DNA of 64,000 nucleotides from an uncultured Clostridia bacterium (GTDB taxonomy: Bacteria > Bacillota > Clostridia > Oscillospirales > Ruminococcaceae). Both the position numbers and the translations under genes were made by a program. Of this stretch, positions 39,450 through 48,267 are shown one piece after another; positions within the stretch are counted from its first letter, which is position 1; every line of letters begins with the position of its first letter. The stretch lies in the NCBI GenBank assembly GCA_947631455.1, contig CANRLH010000003.1, forward strand, positions 1 to 64,000, read 5' to 3'. The notes under the pieces are model-generated. The model searched no databases. It saw only the letters and a list, made by a program, of their open reading frames with translations, and was not told where the DNA came from.

Positions 39450-40324
39450 AGGGTATAATACTGGCAGGAGGAAAAGGAACAAGACTATATCCGAATACAA
39501 TAGCAGTATCAAAACAGCTTTTGCCGATATATGATAAGCCGCTGATATATTATCCGTTATCAGTGCTTTTGCTTGCGAATATAAAGGAAATTCTGCTGAT
39601 TTCAACACCTGATGACATAGGAAATTATGAGAAGCTTTTGGGAGACGGAAGCAGGATAGGCGTGCATATAGAGTATAAGGTACAGGACAAGCCCAGGGGA
39701 CTTGCCGATGCGTTTATACTTGGCGCTGATTTTATCGGTTCAGACAGTGTTTGTCTTGTTCTTGGAGACAATGTGTTTTACGGACAGTATTTTTCAACAA
39801 TTTTGTCACAGGCAAGACAGCAGGCGGAAGAATACGGCGCGGCGATATTCGGCTATCCCGTAAAAAATCCAAAGGAGTTCGGAGTAGTTGAGTTTGATGA
39901 AAACAATAGGGTTATATCTATTGAAGAAAAGCCTAAAAAGCCTAAATCCAATTATGCGGTTCCCGGACTGTATTTTTACAATAATGAAGTAGTTGATATA
40001 GCAAAAAGCGTAAAACCATCAAAGCGTGGAGAGATAGAGATAACTTCGATAAACAACAGCTATCTTGAGAAAGGCAAATTGCATGTTACCCTTATGGGTA
40101 GGGGAATGGCGTGGCTAGATACAGGCTCGCCCAAGGGAATGCATAAGGCAAGCGGCTTTGTCAAGACCATTCAGGAGATGCAGGGCTTTTACATATCGTG
40201 TATAGAAGAAATAGCGTGGAGAAGAGGCTATATATCTACCGAGCAATTAAAAATAATAGGCGAAGAGTTAAAAATGACCGACTACGGAAAATATATCATA
40301 TCTCTAACGGAGGAAAATCAATGA
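39446..40324 (+). CDS. rfbA: Glucose-1-phosphate thymidylyltransferase
   Basis: A 292-residue enzyme making dTDP-glucose from dTTP and glucose-1-phosphate. The signature GIILAGGKGTRLYPNT, KQLLPIYDKPLIYYPLS, LGDNVFYG and VEFDENNRVISIEEKP are all present. A GTG start at 39446 overlaps the glf stop and lies 7 nt after GGAGGA. The stop overlaps rfbB (ATGA). It supplies the first intermediate of the dTDP-deoxysugar branch. Confidence 0.97.
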   Translation: MKGIILAGGKGTRLYPNTIAVSKQLLPIYDKPLIYYPLSVLLLANIKEILLISTPDDIGNYEKLLGDGSRIGVHIEYKVQDKPRGLADAFILGADFIGSDSVCLVLGDNVFYGQYFSTILSQARQQAEEYGAAIFGYPVKNPKEFGVVEFDENNRVISIEEKPKKPKSNYAVPGLYFYNNEVVDIAKSVKPSKRGEIEITSINNSYLEKGKLHVTLMGRGMAWLDTGSPKGMHKASGFVKTIQEMQGFYISCIEEIAWRRGYISTEQLKIIGEELKMTDYGKYIISLTEENQ

Positions 40325-41340
40325 CCATAATCGTCACCGGAGGAGCCGGATTTATAGGAAGTAACTTTATATTTCATATGTTAAAAAAGCATCCTAGCTA
40401 CCGTATAGTTTGTCTTGACAAGCTGACATATGCGGGAAATCTTTCAACGCTTGAATCGGTAATGAATAATACAAACTTTCGATTTGTAAAGCTGGATATA
40501 TGCGACAGAGAGGGAGTATACAAGCTTTTTGAAGAAGAGCATCCGGATATAGTGGTAAACTTTGCCGCAGAAAGCCACGTTGACCGCTCTATTGAAAACC
40601 CGGAGGTGTTTTTGCAGACGAATATCCTTGGCACACAAGTTCTTATGGATGCCTGCAGGAAGTACGGAATCACAAGATATCATCAGGTTTCAACAGATGA
40701 AGTATACGGAGATCTTCCGCTTGACAGTCCGGGTATGTTTTTCACAGAGGAGACGCCTATCCATACAAGCTCACCGTACAGCGCATCAAAGGCAAGCGCT
40801 GATTTGCTGGTTCTTGCGTATCACAGGACATACGGGCTACCAGTAACAATAAGCCGATGCTCAAACAACTATGGGCCTTATCATTTTCCTGAAAAGCTGA
40901 TACCGCTTATGATAGCGAATGCCTTAAATGACAAGCCTCTTCCGGTATATGGAAAGGGAGAGAATGTGAGAGACTGGCTTTATGTTGAAGACCACTGCAA
41001 GGCGATAGATCTGATAATCCACAAGGGACGAGTGGGTGAGATTTACAATGTCGGCGGACACAACGAGATGAGAAATATTGACATTGTAAAGCTTATCTGC
41101 AAGGAGCTCAACAAGCCCGAGAGCCTTATAACATATGTCACAGACAGAAAGGGACACGATCTGAGATACGCGATAGACCCGACAAAGATTCATAATGAAC
41201 TTGGCTGGCTGCCTGAGACAAAGTTTGAGGACGGAATAAAGAAAACTATACGGTGGTATCTAGACAACCGCGATTGGTGGGAGGATATCATATCGGGTGA
41301 GTATGTGAGTTATTACAGAAAACTGTATGGAGATATGTAA
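40321..41340 (+). CDS. rfbB: dTDP-glucose 4,6-dehydratase
   Basis: A 339-residue SDR enzyme making dTDP-4-keto-6-deoxyglucose. NAD motif GGAGFIGSN, the active-site stretch HQVSTDEVYGDL, the YxxxK as YSASKASADL, and NFAAESHVDRSI are typical. I start at ATG 40321, overlapping rfbA; the ORF track adds 41 residues from rfbA. Its last ~37 codons are duplicated as a remnant at 55184-55298, next to a copy of the locus terminator. Confidence 0.97.
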   Translation: MTIIVTGGAGFIGSNFIFHMLKKHPSYRIVCLDKLTYAGNLSTLESVMNNTNFRFVKLDICDREGVYKLFEEEHPDIVVNFAAESHVDRSIENPEVFLQTNILGTQVLMDACRKYGITRYHQVSTDEVYGDLPLDSPGMFFTEETPIHTSSPYSASKASADLLVLAYHRTYGLPVTISRCSNNYGPYHFPEKLIPLMIANALNDKPLPVYGKGENVRDWLYVEDHCKAIDLIIHKGRVGEIYNVGGHNEMRNIDIVKLICKELNKPESLITYVTDRKGHDLRYAIDPTKIHNELGWLPETKFEDGIKKTIRWYLDNRDWWEDIISGEYVSYYRKLYGDM

Positions 41341-41373
41341 AGCTATAATGTATTATCTGAAAGGAACTATCTT

Positions 41374-43380
41374 ATGAAATCCCTAATTTTAAATTCAGGA
41401 ACAGGAAGCCGTATGGGCGTGCTGACAACTGAGCATCCAAAGTGTATGACGGAAATCACATCAAAAGAAACAATACTTAGCCGTCAGTTAAAACAGCTGT
41501 GTGATGTGGGAATAAATGAAGTAGTTATCACCACAGGAAAGTTTGACAGCGTTCTGGTGAATTACTGCAACAGTCTTAATTTACCTATACATATCACCTT
41601 TGTAAATAATGCGTTGTATGAAGAAACGAACTATATATATTCGATTTATTGTGCCAGAGAATACTTAGATGATGATGTAATACTGATGCATGGAGATCTG
41701 GTATTTGAAAACGAAGTGCTTGATAAGGTGATGGTCAGTGAAGATAGCTGTATGACAGTTAGTGCTTCCGTGCCGCTTCCGGAAAAGGATTTTAAGGCAG
41801 TGGTTAAGGATGGTAGAATATCAAAGGTTGGTATTGAGTTTTTTAATGATGCTGTAGCTGCTCAGCCTTTGTATAAGTTGAAACACGACGACTGGAAGGT
41901 ATGGCTTGATAAAATATGTGATTATTGTGAGTCCGGTAATACAAAATGCTATGCTGAAAATGCACTTAATGAGATCACAGATAAATGCAAAATATATCCT
42001 TTGGACATAAAGGAGTTGCTTTGCAGCGAGATTGATACTCCAGAGGATCTGGCAGTGGTTTCCTCTAAGGTAAAGGAGATAGAAAACCGACTGGTATATA
42101 TGTGCTTTTCTACAGATATTCTTCACAGCGGTCATATTTCGATAATTAAAAAAGCAGCGCGCCTCGGTAAGCTTATCATAGGCGTTTTGTCAGATGAGGC
42201 AGTGGTGAGCTACAAAAGGTTTCCGTTGTTACCGTTTTCAGAACGCAAAACGATGTTTGAGAATATAAGCGGCGTGTATAAGGTTGTGGAGCAGAAAACA
42301 TTGAGTTATCGTGAAAATATCGAGAAATTTCATCCTTACTGCGTAGTTCATGGCGATGACTGGAGGACAAGCTTTCAAAAGCCGATAAGAGACGAAGTGG
42401 TCTCTGTGTTAGCGAAATATGGGGGAAGGCTTGTTGAATTTCCATATTCAAACGATGAGAAATATAAAGAGATGGAAAAGCGCGCAAGGGCCGATTTGTC
42501 AACATCTGACGTAAGACGGTCAAGACTTAAGAAAACGATTTCCATGAAAGGTACTGTAACAGCAATAGAGGCACACAGCGGCTTAACAGGCCTTATAGCA
42601 GAAAATACGGTAGTTTATCAGGATGGTAAAGCAAGACAGTTTGATGCAATGTGGATAAGCTCACTGTGTGATTCTACTGCGAAAGGAAAGCCGGATATAG
42701 AGCTTGTGGATATGACGTCAAGGTTCAGAACCATAGACGATATAATGGAGGTTACGACAAAACCGATTATTTTTGACGGTGATACAGGCGGACTTACAGA
42801 GCACTTTGTATATACTGTAAGAACACTTGAGCGTATGGGCGTGTCAATGGTGATAATAGAGGATAAAACGGGACTTAAAAAGAATTCACTGTTTGGCACT
42901 GAAGTAAAACAAACACAGGCAGATATACCAGAGTTTTGCGAAAAGATCATGGCAGGGAAAAAGGCGCAAAAGACCAAGGACTTTATGATATGTGCAAGAA
43001 TAGAGAGTTTGATTCTTGAAAAAGGCATGGACGATGCGCTGAAAAGAGCATTTGCATTTGTGAAAGCGGGAGCAGATGCAATAATGATACATAGCAGAAA
43101 GAAGGATCCTTCGGAGATTTTTGAATTTGTAGAAAAATTCCGTAATGAGGATAGAATAACGCCGGTGGTAGTGGTTCCAACATCGTTTAACACTGTAACG
43201 GAAGAGGAATTTAAGGAACGAGGAGTTAATGTTGTCATTTATGCTAATCAGCTTACCAGAACGGGATTTCCTGCAATGCAAAATGCAGCAAAAATGATTC
43301 TTGAAAATCACAGAGCTAAAGAATGTGACGATATATGTATGCCATTTAAGGATATCATTCGATTGATTCCGGAGGAATGA
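41374..43380 (+). CDS. Three-domain fusion: NTP transferase, cytidylyltransferase and PEP phosphomutase
   Basis: A 668-residue protein. Residues 1-~235 are a LicC/GlmU-type nucleotidyltransferase (LILNSGTGSRMGVLTTEHPKC). Residues ~238-385 are a TagD-like cytidylyltransferase fold with the HSGH motif (FSTDILHSGHISIIKKA) and a VVHGDDWR segment. Residues ~390-668 are PEP phosphomutase (EDKTGLKKNS signature, HAHSG-like start EAHSGLTGLIAE), which forms the C-P bond by converting PEP to phosphonopyruvate. The fosfomycin enzyme Fom1 likewise fuses a cytidylyltransferase that loads CMP onto 2-hydroxyethylphosphonate. With the next two genes it should make and activate that phosphonate. The role of the extra N-terminal domain is open. 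Confidence 0.9.
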   Translation: MKSLILNSGTGSRMGVLTTEHPKCMTEITSKETILSRQLKQLCDVGINEVVITTGKFDSVLVNYCNSLNLPIHITFVNNALYEETNYIYSIYCAREYLDDDVILMHGDLVFENEVLDKVMVSEDSCMTVSASVPLPEKDFKAVVKDGRISKVGIEFFNDAVAAQPLYKLKHDDWKVWLDKICDYCESGNTKCYAENALNEITDKCKIYPLDIKELLCSEIDTPEDLAVVSSKVKEIENRLVYMCFSTDILHSGHISIIKKAARLGKLIIGVLSDEAVVSYKRFPLLPFSERKTMFENISGVYKVVEQKTLSYRENIEKFHPYCVVHGDDWRTSFQKPIRDEVVSVLAKYGGRLVEFPYSNDEKYKEMEKRARADLSTSDVRRSRLKKTISMKGTVTAIEAHSGLTGLIAENTVVYQDGKARQFDAMWISSLCDSTAKGKPDIELVDMTSRFRTIDDIMEVTTKPIIFDGDTGGLTEHFVYTVRTLERMGVSMVIIEDKTGLKKNSLFGTEVKQTQADIPEFCEKIMAGKKAQKTKDFMICARIESLILEKGMDDALKRAFAFVKAGADAIMIHSRKKDPSEIFEFVEKFRNEDRITPVVVVPTSFNTVTEEEFKERGVNVVIYANQLTRTGFPAMQNAAKMILENHRAKECDDICMPFKDIIRLIPEE

Positions 43381-43383
43381 TTG

Positions 43384-44448
43384 ATGAGTCAAAAAATCTT
43401 AAGAGGATTAGAGTCCATAAAATCAGTAATTGAAGGCAAAAAATTTCTGCTGGTCAGAGATGAAGCATATGATCATTTGAAGATAAAGGAATTTTTTGAT
43501 GTTATTCCTCATTTGGAGTTTTCTGAGATCACTCCAAATCCATTGTATGAGCAAGTATGCAAAGGAATAGAGCTTTTCAATCGTGAACAATGTGAACAGA
43601 TTGTTGCTGTCGGCGGAGGGAGCACTATAGATGTTGCCAAGTGCATTAAGCTTTATTGTAAGATGGACAGCAGTATAAATTTTCTAAAGCAAAAAGCATT
43701 TGATTCCGGTGTTCAGCTGATCGCAATACCAACTACAGCGGGAACGGGAAGTGAATCAACGCAGCATGCTGTGATTTACTATGATGGGGTAAAGCAGTCT
43801 GTTTCACATAAGAGTATAGTGCCTGATTTTGCTGTTTTGGAACCGTCAGTTTTAGAGACTCTGCCTGTTTATCAAAAGAAATGTACGATGCTGGATGCTT
43901 TGTGTCAGGCCATTGAGTCTTTCTGGTCGGTTAATTCAACGGATGAAAGCAAAAAGTATTCACAGAAAGCTATTATAGCTATTAAAGAGAATTGGATAGG
44001 ATACATATTTGAAAACATGCCGGAGGCTAATGAAAAAATTATGGAAGCTGCAAATCTTGCAGGACGTGCTATAAATATTACTGCAACCACAGCTCCACAT
44101 GCAATGAGCTACAAGCTCACGAGCCTTTATGGTATTCCACACGGTCATGCTGTTGCGGTGTGTTTGCCTGAGGTGTGGGAATATATATCGAAGCATATAG
44201 ATGATTGTATAGATATAAGAGGAGCACAATATCTAAAGGATACAATGGCTCAACTTGCCAAAATTATTGATATTGATTTTTATAAGGAAATGATGAAAAA
44301 GATGGAAATAATTTCTCCTTGCACAAATGACAAGGAGAACGACCTTGATATTCTTACACAGGCAGTTAATCCTGTGAGGTTAAAAAACAACCCGGTGGCT
44401 TTGGATGCGGAAGTATTGAAGGGTATGTACAGGAGGATTTTAAGATAA
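43384..44448 (+). CDS. Iron-containing alcohol dehydrogenase, probable phosphonoacetaldehyde reductase
   Basis: A 354-residue group III alcohol dehydrogenase. The NAD site GGGSTIDVAK and the metal-binding stretch GIPHGHAVAVCLPEV are typical, with PTTAGTGSE in between. In phosphonate pathways such as PhpC and FomC this family reduces phosphonoacetaldehyde to 2-hydroxyethylphosphonate, and its place between PEP mutase and phosphonopyruvate decarboxylase fits that. No aminotransferase for 2-aminoethylphosphonate is encoded here. ATG 43384 is 8 nt after GGAGGA. Confidence 0.88.
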   Translation: MSQKILRGLESIKSVIEGKKFLLVRDEAYDHLKIKEFFDVIPHLEFSEITPNPLYEQVCKGIELFNREQCEQIVAVGGGSTIDVAKCIKLYCKMDSSINFLKQKAFDSGVQLIAIPTTAGTGSESTQHAVIYYDGVKQSVSHKSIVPDFAVLEPSVLETLPVYQKKCTMLDALCQAIESFWSVNSTDESKKYSQKAIIAIKENWIGYIFENMPEANEKIMEAANLAGRAINITATTAPHAMSYKLTSLYGIPHGHAVAVCLPEVWEYISKHIDDCIDIRGAQYLKDTMAQLAKIIDIDFYKEMMKKMEIISPCTNDKENDLDILTQAVNPVRLKNNPVALDAEVLKGMYRRILR

Positions 44449-45572
44449 TGAAAGCGGAGGAATTTGCAGAAATCATAGGTGCTGATTTTTATACAGGCGT
44501 ACCAGATTCTCAACTCAAAGCTCTATGCGATTATTTAATGAATACTTATGGGATTGATGCTAACCATCATTTGATAGCAGCGAATGAAGGCAATGCTGTA
44601 GCAATAGCAGCAGGTTATCATCTGGCGACGGGAAAAACACCTGTAGTTTATATGCAAAACAGCGGTGAGGGAAATATCATAAATCCTGTCGCGTCACTTC
44701 TCAACGAAAAGGTTTACGGCATACCGATGATTTTCATAATCGGATGGAGAGGAGAACCGGGAGTTCACGATGAACCACAGCATATCTACCAGGGCGAAGT
44801 AACGCTAAAGCTTCTTGAGGATATGGACATCGCCTACTTTGTCATCTCAAAGGAAATGACCGATAACGAGCTTGCTGAAAAGATGGCAGGATTCGTAGAA
44901 ATTCTCGCAAAGGGAAAGCAGGTTGCGTTTGTCGTAAAAAAAGGTGCATTGGAGTTTGACGGCAAGGTCAAGTATGAAAACAACAATAGTATGATTAGAG
45001 AGGAAATAATAAAGCACATTGTAGAGTTTACCGGCGATGACCCTATAATTTCTACCACAGGAAAGGCAAGCAGAGAACTGTTTGAAATTCGTGAAGCCAA
45101 TGGACAGAGTCACAAATATGATTTTTTAACTGTTGGCTCAATGGGTCACAGTTCTTCAATTGCGCTGGGAGTGGCGGTAAATAAACCTGATGCTAAGGTT
45201 TGGTGCATTGACGGCGATGGTGCAGTTCTTATGCACATGGGGGCAATGGCTGTTTTGGGAGCAAATTCACCGAAGAACATGATCCACATTGTTATTAACA
45301 ATAGCTCGCACGAGACAGTCGGCGGTATGCCGACGGTTGCGGGAAAAATTGATCTTGTCAAAATTGCAAAGGCTTGCGGTTATCCTAGTGCGGTATGCGT
45401 GGAGACCTTTGATGCTTTAGATGAGGAGCTTAAATCGGCAAAGGCACGAAATCAACTAAGTTTTATTGAAGTAAAGTGCGCTATCGGAGCAAGAGCAGAT
45501 TTGGGTAGACCTACTACGACTGCTTTGGAGAACAAGGAAAAGTTTATGGAGTATCTGTGCAGTTTACAGTGA
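44448..45572 (+). CDS. Phosphonopyruvate decarboxylase
   Basis: A 374-residue thiamine diphosphate enzyme that decarboxylates phosphonopyruvate to phosphonoacetaldehyde, pulling the unfavourable PEP mutase reaction forward. The N-terminal half has the cofactor Glu in HHLIAANEGNAVAIAAGYH and YMQNSGEGNIINPVASL; the C-terminal half has the TPP motif GDGAVLMHMGAM with NNSSHETVGG. ATG 44448 overlaps the previous stop. It is the last gene of the locus, with a terminator 106 bp later. Confidence 0.93.
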   Translation: MKAEEFAEIIGADFYTGVPDSQLKALCDYLMNTYGIDANHHLIAANEGNAVAIAAGYHLATGKTPVVYMQNSGEGNIINPVASLLNEKVYGIPMIFIIGWRGEPGVHDEPQHIYQGEVTLKLLEDMDIAYFVISKEMTDNELAEKMAGFVEILAKGKQVAFVVKKGALEFDGKVKYENNNSMIREEIIKHIVEFTGDDPIISTTGKASRELFEIREANGQSHKYDFLTVGSMGHSSSIALGVAVNKPDAKVWCIDGDGAVLMHMGAMAVLGANSPKNMIHIVINNSSHETVGGMPTVAGKIDLVKIAKACGYPSAVCVETFDALDEELKSAKARNQLSFIEVKCAIGARADLGRPTTTALENKEKFMEYLCSLQ

Positions 45573-45655
45573 TAGGTGCGATAAACAAAAGTTTGAACTA
45601 GATATGATAAGGTAATATTATTAAGTATAGATTAGGATTTTAATAAAATGAACAA

Positions 45656-45716
45656 AACAGATAATCACAATCAAATCAGCCTTTGAAGTCATCGCTGACC
45701 TCAAAGGCTGTGTTAT
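45656..45716 (+). repeat. Terminator-bearing direct repeat, copy 1
   Basis: AACAGATAATCACAATCAAA and the following hairpin recur at 55289-55349 with a few differences. The two copies flank the accessory island 9.6 kb apart. Confidence 0.8.
45678..45716 (+). terminator. Terminator of the polysaccharide locus
   Basis: CAGCCTTTGA-GTCA pairs with TGAC-TCAAAGGCTG around TCGC, with one opposed unpaired base on each arm, and is followed by TGTTATTT. The T run is imperfect in this copy. Confidence 0.75.
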
Positions 45717-45742
45717 TTCAGTCTAAACACACCCGGTTTTAC

Positions 45743-45778
45743 TGAAGTGACCCCAAAAAGTTAGACAAAGTTTTGGTT
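45743..45778 (+). mobile_element. End of an IS3-family element
   Basis: TGAAGTGACCCCAAAAAGTT followed by AGACAAAG is typical of the terminal inverted repeat of IS3-family (IS150 group) elements. No matching second end or transposase is found beside it, so only a scar remains. Confidence 0.5.
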
Positions 45779-46316
45779 CAATGTCAATAGTTGGGGTAAA
45801 AGTTAAAATGAAAAATGTATGAGAGCAGCTGCCGACAGGTGGCTGCTTGTGTGTTATAGTGGTGTTAGTGTGAAAAAATATGTAAAATACGGTTTCTGAA
45901 ACGTTTAAAATTTTTGTAACCGTAAGGGTTTCTCTTGAGGACTTTAATTTTGTTGTTACAGCCTTCTGTGAAACCGTTAGTAACAGGTGAAGAAAATGAA
46001 TTAATAATACCGGCATACCAATTACGCATTGTTTTGGCGTATCTTTCAAATTGCGGTATACCACAGTTCTCGGCATTTTCTATCCATTCTTTCATAGATT
46101 TTTTTGCATATTGAGGATTCTTAAAACTGAGTATCTTTAAAAACTCTTCTTTGTACCAATATGCTCTGCTTATGTTTACCGAGTAATAAAGCATAACATT
46201 AACTTCCTGTTTCTGCTCTTCATCTAAACTATCAAAACGCTTTATGAGCAGAGATTTAGATCTCTTAAAATATTTTCTAAGTTCTTGACATAGTTTTTTC
46301 TGTTCTTCTTTTCTGA
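45779..46316 (-). mobile_element. ISL3-family transposase remnant
   Basis: The minus-strand frame holds the transposase C-terminus (SSPVTNGFTEGCNNKIKVLK, then NPYGYKNFKRFRNRIL) and stays open upstream past the ORF-track start to about 46316 (KRFDSLDEEQKQEVN). The N-terminal two thirds are missing. It closely matches the remnant at 1507-1780, so two related copies once lay on either side of the region studied here. They are now dead. Confidence 0.75.
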
Positions 46317-46325
46317 TGATATTAC

Positions 46326-46512
46326 GTTGGTGCTATCATTGTTGCTGAAATCGGTGACTTTTCTCGCTTTGACAGTCCCGACAAAATTATTTTTTTATTG
46401 GTTGCTCGTTTTCTACATATCAATCAGGTCAACTGTATTCCTCTCAAGCTAAAATGAAAAAACAGGGTTCTATATATCATTGCTGGAATTTAATCAATGA
46501 TACTAAGTAAGC
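46326..46512 (+). pseudogene. IS110-family transposase fragment
   Basis: Plus-strand frames read IIVAEIGDFSRFDSPDKI, then in a shifted frame STYQSGQ and later KMKKQGSIYHCWNLINDT. These follow in order the conserved C-terminal segment of IS110 transposases (AEIGD..RF.s..k, then sTYQSG, then m.KrGs.yLR). At least one frameshift is present and both ends are missing. Confidence 0.65.
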
Positions 46513-47469
46513 TTACAATTGGAAACAAATTTTGCTGCATATCTTTAGAAGAAGAGTTACGAATTTATGACTACTATGTTGTTTTATCTCATACGGTAAA
46601 GTAACTTGTTAGGCTTTTATATTATCTGAAGTCACTGGTGTGATATACGTATCTTAGTCTTACAATAATAATACTTTTTTTCAAGGTATCCTCTGGATGT
46701 CTGCTTTGCTATATCTGTTTTTCTTATTTTATAAGTCTTTTTAGGACTTGACTTTTTATAGTTAGTCTCCTAGTATAAACACAGACTTTTAGTTTTTTGT
46801 GTGTCTATTCTAAGGGTATTATATCAGTTTAGATCCTTTTTTGTTGTATAAACGACTGGTTTTGACATTATTCTTAATGCAGCAAAATTTCATGTTAAAA
46901 TTTAATTGTTTTTAACTTTCATATAAAGGTTTTTATGTTAGCAAGTGTAATGTCATAGAGCGAAATGTAGTAGAAAAACATCTATTGAAGATAAAATAGA
47001 AAAAGTTGAACTCTTCTGCCCGCCAACTATAAAATGGCCTAAACATCGCGTTTATGCCGTTTTTCTGTGCATTTATTAAATATGACATGCGTTATGTTTT
47101 AAATTTGTACTCGCAATGAAAGCGTCAATTTTCGTATTTGGTTTCAACTTATATGTAACGGTTTTATATCAAAAAAAGCATCAAATAATATGATTTGAAA
47201 ATAGAATTAAACTATGTAAAAGATACTTATCAAAAGTAATTAAGAAACAAATTAAATAACAGAAATAATAGTCACCAACTAGACATTAAAATTAAAACAT
47301 AAAGTTATGATACCAGATAATTATTTGTTTTGCTATTAATTAACAGGTGGTGAATAATTATATGCTCTTGAATACTAATTTGTATAATGAAATCAAAGCA
47401 ATTTATCAGTATTAATATGGAATGTAATTAATAGATTGTTTATCGAAGATTACGGATGTAACCAAAAAA
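46513..47469. other. AT-rich region without a recognisable gene
   Basis: No open frame with coding character, tRNA or clear structured RNA was found. A patch near 47020-47160 is less AT-rich and coding-like in texture but carries stops in every frame I read, so it may be decayed sequence. Confidence 0.5.
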
Positions 47470-47650
47470 ATTTGAGATATTGGTTGTGGTACATATAATA
47501 TTGTTTATTTTCTTTTGTTCTTGTATTAGCATTCTGGCAGTATAGTTGGTGTTAATCATGATACAGAAAATGCTTTAGACAGTCCCAATAGTGTTGTGGT
47601 TAATAAAAGTAAATTTAATTTCTATATGCTAATATAGCAGGTAGATTATA
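47470..47650 (+). pseudogene. Decayed SAM-dependent methyltransferase fragment
   Basis: One frame reads DIGCGTYNIVYF, a stop, then HSGSIVGVNHDTENALDSP. This resembles motif I (LDIGCGTG) and the acidic end of strand 2 (GVDHD) of class I methyltransferases, in correct order and spacing. Stop codons interrupt it and no start or C-terminus is visible. Bases 47651-47943 after it are AT-rich without a gene. Confidence 0.4.
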
Positions 47651-47943
47651 GCTTTATAATCTAGTCTTAATGATCCGCAGGATATTGTAGGATTTAAAGC
47701 GCAAGTAATGATATTCCTAACGATCTATTTTTTGATTATTAATCTTTTTATAATATACTTTTACTTAAATTCATTTGTTCAAATAAAAAATATGTAAATT
47801 ATTGTAAATTAACGAATTTAATAAAATTATATAAATTTTTATATTATAGAAATACGAAACAAGATGTTAAATATTAAATATATAATTCTAACATTAATCT
47901 ATAATTATAATAATTTTTTTATTAAAATGGAGGAAGCTAATAT

Positions 47944-48267
47944 ATGAATTCGGAAACTTACTATCTTAACATATTAAATAATCGCGGAAATATACTTTAT
48001 AATTTGCATAACTATCTTAAGACAAATGATGGTAAAGGATATTTAAAAATAATCAAATTATGTTTTAATAAACCATTATTCACTAAACTCATTAATTATC
48101 ATTCTTTTTACTCGAATGAATTTAATTGTACCATTTGTGACTTAATCAACCTACAACATTTAAGTTTAAAACAAATTGCTTTGTTTTTTTCTGCATTATG
48201 TAATATAGAGAAAGAAAACATTAATGGATTCTTATTACTAAAAAAAAGTTTGAATATTATGTGTTAA
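47944..48267 (+). CDS. dtcA: Detocs sensor DtcA, N-terminal part (0 frame)
   Basis: A 107-residue helical fragment that starts at ATG 47944 behind GGAGGAAG, the only strong ribosome binding site of the dtcA region. Its last residues run off frame after CTA AAA AAA. A shift of -1 there continues as KKKFEYYVLIKNYSDACDTL, joining smoothly onto the next ORF, which looks like one tetratricopeptide-type helix. So this is the true start of dtcA, split by a one-base frame change at eight consecutive A. The 107-residue product alone has no recognisable activity. Confidence 0.7.
   Translation: MNSETYYLNILNNRGNILYNLHNYLKTNDGKGYLKIIKLCFNKPLFTKLINYHSFYSNEFNCTICDLINLQHLSLKQIALFFSALCNIEKENINGFLLLKKSLNIMC

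Noticed and set aside
42618-43238. 206-residue minus-strand ORF
   Set aside because: It is the shadow of the PEP mutase domain on the other strand; the plus-strand frame has all family motifs.
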